NCBI GenBank assembly: GCA_030789695.1
Contig: CM061142.1
Coordinates: 45,245,375 to 45,309,374, forward strand
DNA length: 64,000 nucleotides
Source of the DNA: Scilla litardierei
Taxonomy: Eukaryota > Streptophyta > Magnoliopsida > Asparagales > Asparagaceae
Direction: 5' to 3'
The position numbers and the translations under genes were made by a program. Positions 59,337 through 64,000 of the stretch are shown here, piece by piece. Position 1 is the first letter of the stretch, and the number at the start of each line of letters is the position of its first letter. The notes beneath the pieces were generated by a model. That model saw only the letters and a list, made by a program, of their open reading frames with translations. It was not told the DNA's origin and did no database searches.

Positions 59337-61600
59337 CACTTTGTTGGAAGCAACGATCTAGGATCTCTAGTTTGATGATGACAAACGTTATGTTATATGT
59401 AACGTGTGTGCTAAGTGTGTTTCAGGAAAGGCGAAACGATACTTCTTTCAATACTGGGAGTAATTGCTAATCATATAGCAAATTGGGAGAGAAATGAAGT
59501 GGTGTGCACAAAGCTATTTGGACTTTGTTAATATTGGGAGAGATGGAGACAAATCTAATCAAGATGAGATTTGATCAAATCAATTAAAGATTTTTTGCTC
59601 TTATCTATTCCCTATTCAAATCCCATTTGGACCAAGTCAATCTTTTAATCAATCTCAAAATCCTAGCCATAAAAAAAGGAGGTGGTCGGCCATACATCAT
59701 AAATAAAAGAGGGTATAGAGAAAACAAAAAAAACTAAGGCAGCCGAAAAAAAACCTATCATCATCTCTCCAAAGCCGCACAGAATTTCTTAAACCCTTAG
59801 AGAGCCACAACCTGATGCAGCCAAAGCGGGATTAAATAAAAAAAAGGTCACTCATGGAAAAAGGTGAGTGCTTTGATTAATTAACTATTTAAATCTCAGC
59901 CTCCTTTGTTTGTTGTGTGTAAGATTTTTTGGTAAGACGTTCTGTGCAAAATCTTTGTGGAAAAATTTGTGTGCGCAAAACTATTTGTGCAAGACCTCTT
60001 TTTTTGGGCCAGACTGTGTGTGTGCAGAATTATTTTGTGCAAGACCTACTTCCATTGTGCCTTCATGTTTCTATTGAGCCGGCCCTTTATATTTTGCCCT
60101 AGTGGTAGAATTCTAGAAGGGGCCGTGACCTATTTCCTGAGCCGAAAAATTTTTCCTCCTCTCTCTTGTGTAATCAATCCCCAGGAGCACAATTGTATGT
60201 CGAAGAGCCGTAGTCTTCAATCCTAAAAAGAGCCGCACTTTGAGAGGGGCTTCATCATCTGCCGAATTCAAAGTTTCCAATCTCTAAGGGCCGAAGTCAT
60301 GCAGAATAGCGACAGGCCGAAAGTTATTCTCTTTACTTTGAAAGGCTCAAAGCACAGTGAGCCACACAAATTGAGAGAGAGAGCCGCACGCAAAACCCCA
60401 CTTCAAAATTCCAAGAGCATTGACTATATTGCTGCAAAAGTGTAGGGAGGGCGCAACATCAGAGAGTGCCACAACCTGAGTTGCTGAGGAGACGAGAGAC
60501 GGGACATCTACATCTACGTCAGACGAGATCTGACACGCGCTGAACAATAGAGACGACCCACCATTACTGAGCATTTCTAAAACTCTATTTATTTATCTTT
60601 GTATTGGTGTAGCAATCTCTGTAAGAGAAACTTTACCTTATGTGTTACTTTTTGGGGACCTGACGACTTTGGGAGTCGTCACGGAGGGAGAGCATCTGAC
60701 TAGATTGAGAGTGTAGAGCACGTGGTCTGCGTACGAGCTAGTTGAGAGTAGATTTGGGATCTTGACTCATTGTAGCTGTACAGTATTACATATCTATCTA
60801 GTATTTGCTTTCGGAGGCTGGAATAGGTCATGGAGACGACCGAACCAGGGTATATCTGTGTGTACTCTGTGATTGCTGTTTAATTATCACGCATGTGCTT
60901 ATAACTGCGTGTGTTTTCTCGTGGGTTGCACGAGAATTTTTATTATCCAGATCCAACACACTTCCCTGGAAATAAATCTCCACTCTCGTGCACCACGTCA
61001 ATCAAGTCCTCATTGTTCTTTCCAAGCTCCTTAGGTAACTCTTGATTAAATATATACGTCACCTCATCAGGCGACTCCTCATCATCGTCATACTCATCCC
61101 AGTGCACCTCCTGATCATAATCAATAACGTCCATGTTAGGTGGCTCCCCACTTTCCTGGTCAGACACGTCACATAGTACATCCTGCTCATTAGAGTATAC
61201 ATCCCAAATTACTTCCATCTCGGGTGCGAACATATCCTGCAAAAGATGTGCCATGTCATCAGTATCTGACTCACAATAATTATCATAAATAGGCGTTGAT
61301 TCGAATAAAAGAAAAGAGTGGGTGAAAGATTCTCCCTTAATAGGAGCAATGAGCTCTCAAGGATGGTCCTCTGAGGGATGCTCAGCCTCTATAGAAAGTG
61401 GAGATGTCTGCGTCAGCTCAAACGAAGGGGGGCACAATTCGGGCTCCATCTGTGTGCAGCTGTCATCGTCCCAAGTCAGGTCCTCCTAGATGGTCTGCTC
61501 TGACATTGTAGGCACGACCTCCTCAATAATATCCTCTGATGGTATAGGCTTCTCTAACTCATGTGGGTGGCAGGGGGAGCGACGATGGCACAAGTTGACT
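59129..61600 (-). pseudogene. acidic ORF of element F, split by solo LTR H
   Basis: Reading minus from about 61600, WHCGVNLCHRRSPCHPHELE leads into an Asp/Glu-rich protein (SDTDDMAHLLQDMFAPEMEV, HWDEYDDDEESPDEV). After excision of LTR H and one CACTT it stays in frame through PGKCCQPSLILNTYVDDLLW to a stop at 59129. About 270 codons remain, with a TAG near 61490 and a TGA near 61353. I recognise no domain; the Cys/His cluster near its start might bind metal. Its position after gag suggests a gag-derived or accessory product of a non-autonomous Athila-like element. Confidence 0.5.
59342..60958 (+). mobile_element. solo LTR H, copia type, 1617 bp
   Basis: TGTTGGAAGCAACG to GATCCAACA, with a perfect duplication CACTT (59337-59341 and 60959-60963). 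TTTGATGATGACAAACG shortly after the start is typical of copia LTRs and sets the plus orientation. A TATA-like ATAAATAAAAG lies near 59700. The AGCCGCAC octamer is repeated in the transcribed part. No gene inside. Confidence 0.92.
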
Positions 61601-61781
61601 CCGCAGTGCCAGGTGTCATTGTCTCGTCAGAAGTGGTAATATCGAAGCGCATAATACATATCCCAAGCTGAACATGAATATCCTCCTCAATGGAACCTGC
61701 AGCAGACACACAATTCATAATAAAATTAACGAGCTTGTGTGCAGCTGGATTACCTGCCGCGACGCCTAATGAGCCAGAAGA

Positions 61782-62063
61782 TCAAGCTTCGTCTAATAAG
61801 CATTTCAAAGCTGCTGCATATCTCAAATCCTCGAAGGTTTTCACATGTTTCCTCCTTAATAACTCTGATGAGGGTCCCTGCAATCCTCTAATGAAGAGAG
61901 GAAATAGTCTGGAACCATTATACACACGGTCTGGCTCCGTCTGAAATATTCCTTCGAACCTCACCAAGGCTTGCCTGAAGAACTCACCATTAGCTTGCTT
62001 GAATTTAGCGACCTTTAGGAAGATTGGTGTAGAAGTCAGTCGGGTCATCATTGGGTGCACCAT
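61782..62063 (-). pseudogene. element F gag fragment
   Basis: FRQALVRFEGIFQTEPDRV and LFPLFIRGLQGPSSELLRR correspond to the middle of the Athila gag domain (family form: WERFKDLLRRCPHHG...IQTFYNGL). The start ATG at 62063 lies about 180 nt from the primer site. The surrounding frames are short or broken. Without protease, RT or integrase downstream, F could only have moved by using another element's proteins. Confidence 0.6.
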
Positions 62064-62246
62064 CGCTGCCCCAACTGTAACTGATCAAGTAAAATAAATA
62101 ACCTGGAGAAGAATGTTAATGGCACAAGAGAGATAAAGATTAAAAACATATGACGTGGTGGGGGGAAAATCACTCTCCTTTTTTATTTGTTTAAACGCGG
62201 TCTAATTTATCTAATTGTGATAAATAGATAATATGGCGGTACGCCT

Positions 62247-62263
62247 CCCCAGCAACTGCGCCA
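62247..62263 (-). other. element F primer-binding site (tRNA-Asp type)
   Basis: TGGCGCAGTTGCTGGGG on the minus strand differs at two bases from TGGCGCCGTTGCCGGGG, the Athila primer site complementary to the 3' end of tRNA-Asp. It lies 6 nt from the 5' LTR end, after AGTTTT. Confidence 0.85.
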
Positions 62264-62269
62264 AAAACT

Positions 62270-64000
62270 TGATCGACCCGGAATTAAACCCCGGACGATG
62301 TCGTTTTACCGCAAGAGCACGGTACATCGGCGAGTGAGTATCAAACACGGGGAGGTGGTGCCACACTACATATCTACACCTAGGTTGAGTTATACTTGCG
62401 AGTTTTATTAGCGGAGATGGATTATGGAGTGTCATAGTGGTGATGGATGCGAAGATTGTGTCACTCAACGTCGCAAACTGAATCCACACAAAAAAAGGAA
62501 TTTAATAATGGGAAAACAAATGAGAGAATATCACTATGGTTTGGTATCATCCCTACTGCTTTGGGCACGGAATGAAGCGCATATGTGTCTAGGGATCGAA
62601 TCGTCTTACGAGTCGATAATATGTTGTGCGGGCTCTTTACTTCGGTGCCACTATCATGGATCACCTAGAAAGAAATATAGGGGTGTAACGAATGCCTAAG
62701 GTTGGTGCCACTATCGAGGATCACCGCACCTAAATTGACGACGTTACAACCCTATTTGGACGTGAAAGGACTTCTCAAGACGAGTGCCAATATCGTGGAT
62801 CATCGCGTCTATCGAATTCTCGTCACTCCCAATGATAGCAAACCATAACATAACTCTACGGCTCCCTCAACTCCCAGCTACGTGGTAGCAAAGCCAATAT
62901 CATGGATCGCATCGATGCCACCATCGTGGATCATCTTTTACGCTACATAATACCCTTAATTGTTGGGTTTATCCTAGGGTGAGTTCATCGACCATCAAGA
63001 GTTGTCAATTCAATGGTTCTAGGGTTGTCAATTCGTAGATCCGATTGTGATCGAATTCCTTCCCTAGGCAAATTTCTAGCATTCAAAGGATCCCAGTTTG
63101 GTACCAATATCTTGGATCACCATCCTCATCAAATATGATGCCCTAGCAATGAGATTCAACTTAACCCTAGCAATAAAATCACTCCAACATAGCAATAGAT
63201 ATAAAATCACTGGAAAACATTGTTAGCATCATAGGAAAACAAGAAGAACTAAAATAGAATTCAAAGAAATAAAAATACTTAGCTTGATACAAGAGGAGGG
63301 GCCTATGGCATGGCCTAACTCCTAAAACAGTCTCCACAAAGCTCCAAAGCATAAGATAGATCCCCCTCTCAATGACGGCTACAATACATATATATAGTCC
63401 CGTTAAAACCATAGCAAATAACCCTAGAAAACCCTCTGAAAATTCGACCTAAAACAGTTCTGGCCGCAACTTAATTGGTGGGCCCGAGTTGACTCGGACC
63501 GAGTGGAATTTCCACTCAGCCGAGTGGCAAATTTCAGCACTGCAGTGTCATCTTGTAGAAATTCCACATATTTCATCCAACCTCTGTTTGGTGCATTCTT
63601 AGTAGTATTAGAACCTTCACGAAGTCTGCTATCCATGAAAAATATGAGAAAAATACTTTGCTAACTGGAACGATAGAAGATCTCAAAAGAGTAAGAGGCT
63701 GTCCTAAAATCTGCACATTTTGCCTCACTCGATCGAGTGACGATCCACTTGGTCGAGTCGGCCCCGTAGACAGTTGAAAGCTTCCGTTGATGCTTTGTTA
63801 TCGATCTAAAGGAGTTGTTGCTCAGACCGAGTGGATGGTCCACTCGGTCGAGCTGTAGAGCCTCGGGCTTGGCTCAGAAAACGTCGCTCTGTCTTTTATT
63901 TAGCTCGTCCGAGTAGGGTAGCTACTCGGTTGAGCGGCTTGGTTTGCTCGAGCAAGCTGCATGATGTTGGAAAGGTCTTGAAAATGTCGCTCTACCATAT
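62270..64000 (-). mobile_element. Athila-like element F, 5' LTR, cut by window end
   Basis: This is the partner of 53301-55302. It begins at plus 62270 (minus-strand end GGGTCGATCA) and runs past the window. It shares all landmarks: ACCGTGCTCTTGCGGTA, six TGCCAMTATCGTGGATC repeats (62640-63125), TATA at 63385-63397 and CTCGRYCGAG palindromes from 63490. It has about 245 bp (about 63590-63843) that the other LTR lacks. Confidence 0.9.

Noticed and set aside
60943..61254. Acidic ORF as a host nuclear protein gene
   Set aside because: It lies between the primer site and 3' region of element F, in element orientation, and runs on across solo LTR H.

Overview
This window is plant nuclear DNA, most likely from a eudicot, and almost all of it is nested transposable elements. 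Evidence for a plant is a Sirevirus-type Ty1/copia element with an initiator-Met tRNA primer site, Athila-like Ty3/gypsy pieces with a tRNA-Asp primer site, a CACTA transposon end, a plant LINE tail with a zinc-binding reverse-transcriptase domain, and long CT/TG microsatellites. I found no host gene, tRNA, rRNA or CRISPR array that I could support.

Left part (1-38 kb). The window opens inside an Athila-like LTR (1-1298). A nested stack follows. A copia element (RT/RNase H remnant and 3' LTR, 35970-37956) was hit by a CACTA transposon (right end at 35969). The CACTA DNA contains LTR element A (3725-34600, GTGTG duplication). The left LTR of A was split by element B (5880-27540, gcggc/acggc). 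B contains a 12.2-kb Sirevirus (11055-23288, perfect ATAAT duplication). LTR-pair divergence counted by eye over the first 240-285 bp fits this order: A about 6 %, B and the Sirevirus about 2.5 % each. A and B have 3-3.5 kb LTRs, no recognisable gag or pol, and related termini, so they look like LARD-type non-autonomous elements.

The Sirevirus lies on the minus strand: 5' LTR, Met primer site, gag with zinc knuckle and coiled coil, protease, integrase, RT, RNase H, an intact 537-codon 'envelope-like' ORF, four polypurine tracts, 3' LTR. Gag-pol carries at least six stops and two frameshifts. The env-like ORF is open and is preceded by two extra copies of the ~113-bp repeat that otherwise lies in the LTR just upstream of the TATA box.

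Right part (38-64 kb). This holds a truncated Athila-like element G (38390-about 43000), a solo LTR C (GACAT duplication), a copia RNase H tail with its LTR, a LINE tail with a 161-bp tandem duplication, and an Athila-like gag-protease gene E split in frame by a 3.8-kb solo LTR D. E is cut by a second Athila-like element F (53301 to beyond 64000). F has a gag fragment and an acidic ORF but no pol, and is itself interrupted by copia-type LTRs I and H (H with CACTT duplication).

Cross-cutting signals: (i) LTRs from at least five families, copia and gypsy, carry an array of CG-core palindromes just upstream of the TATA box; (ii) the Athila-like LTRs share a dispersed CACGAKAGTGG motif and a terminal ACCGTGCGCTTGCGGTA block; (iii) the LTRs of A and B hold a gene-like GC-rich first-exon block ending in a GTGAG splice donor.
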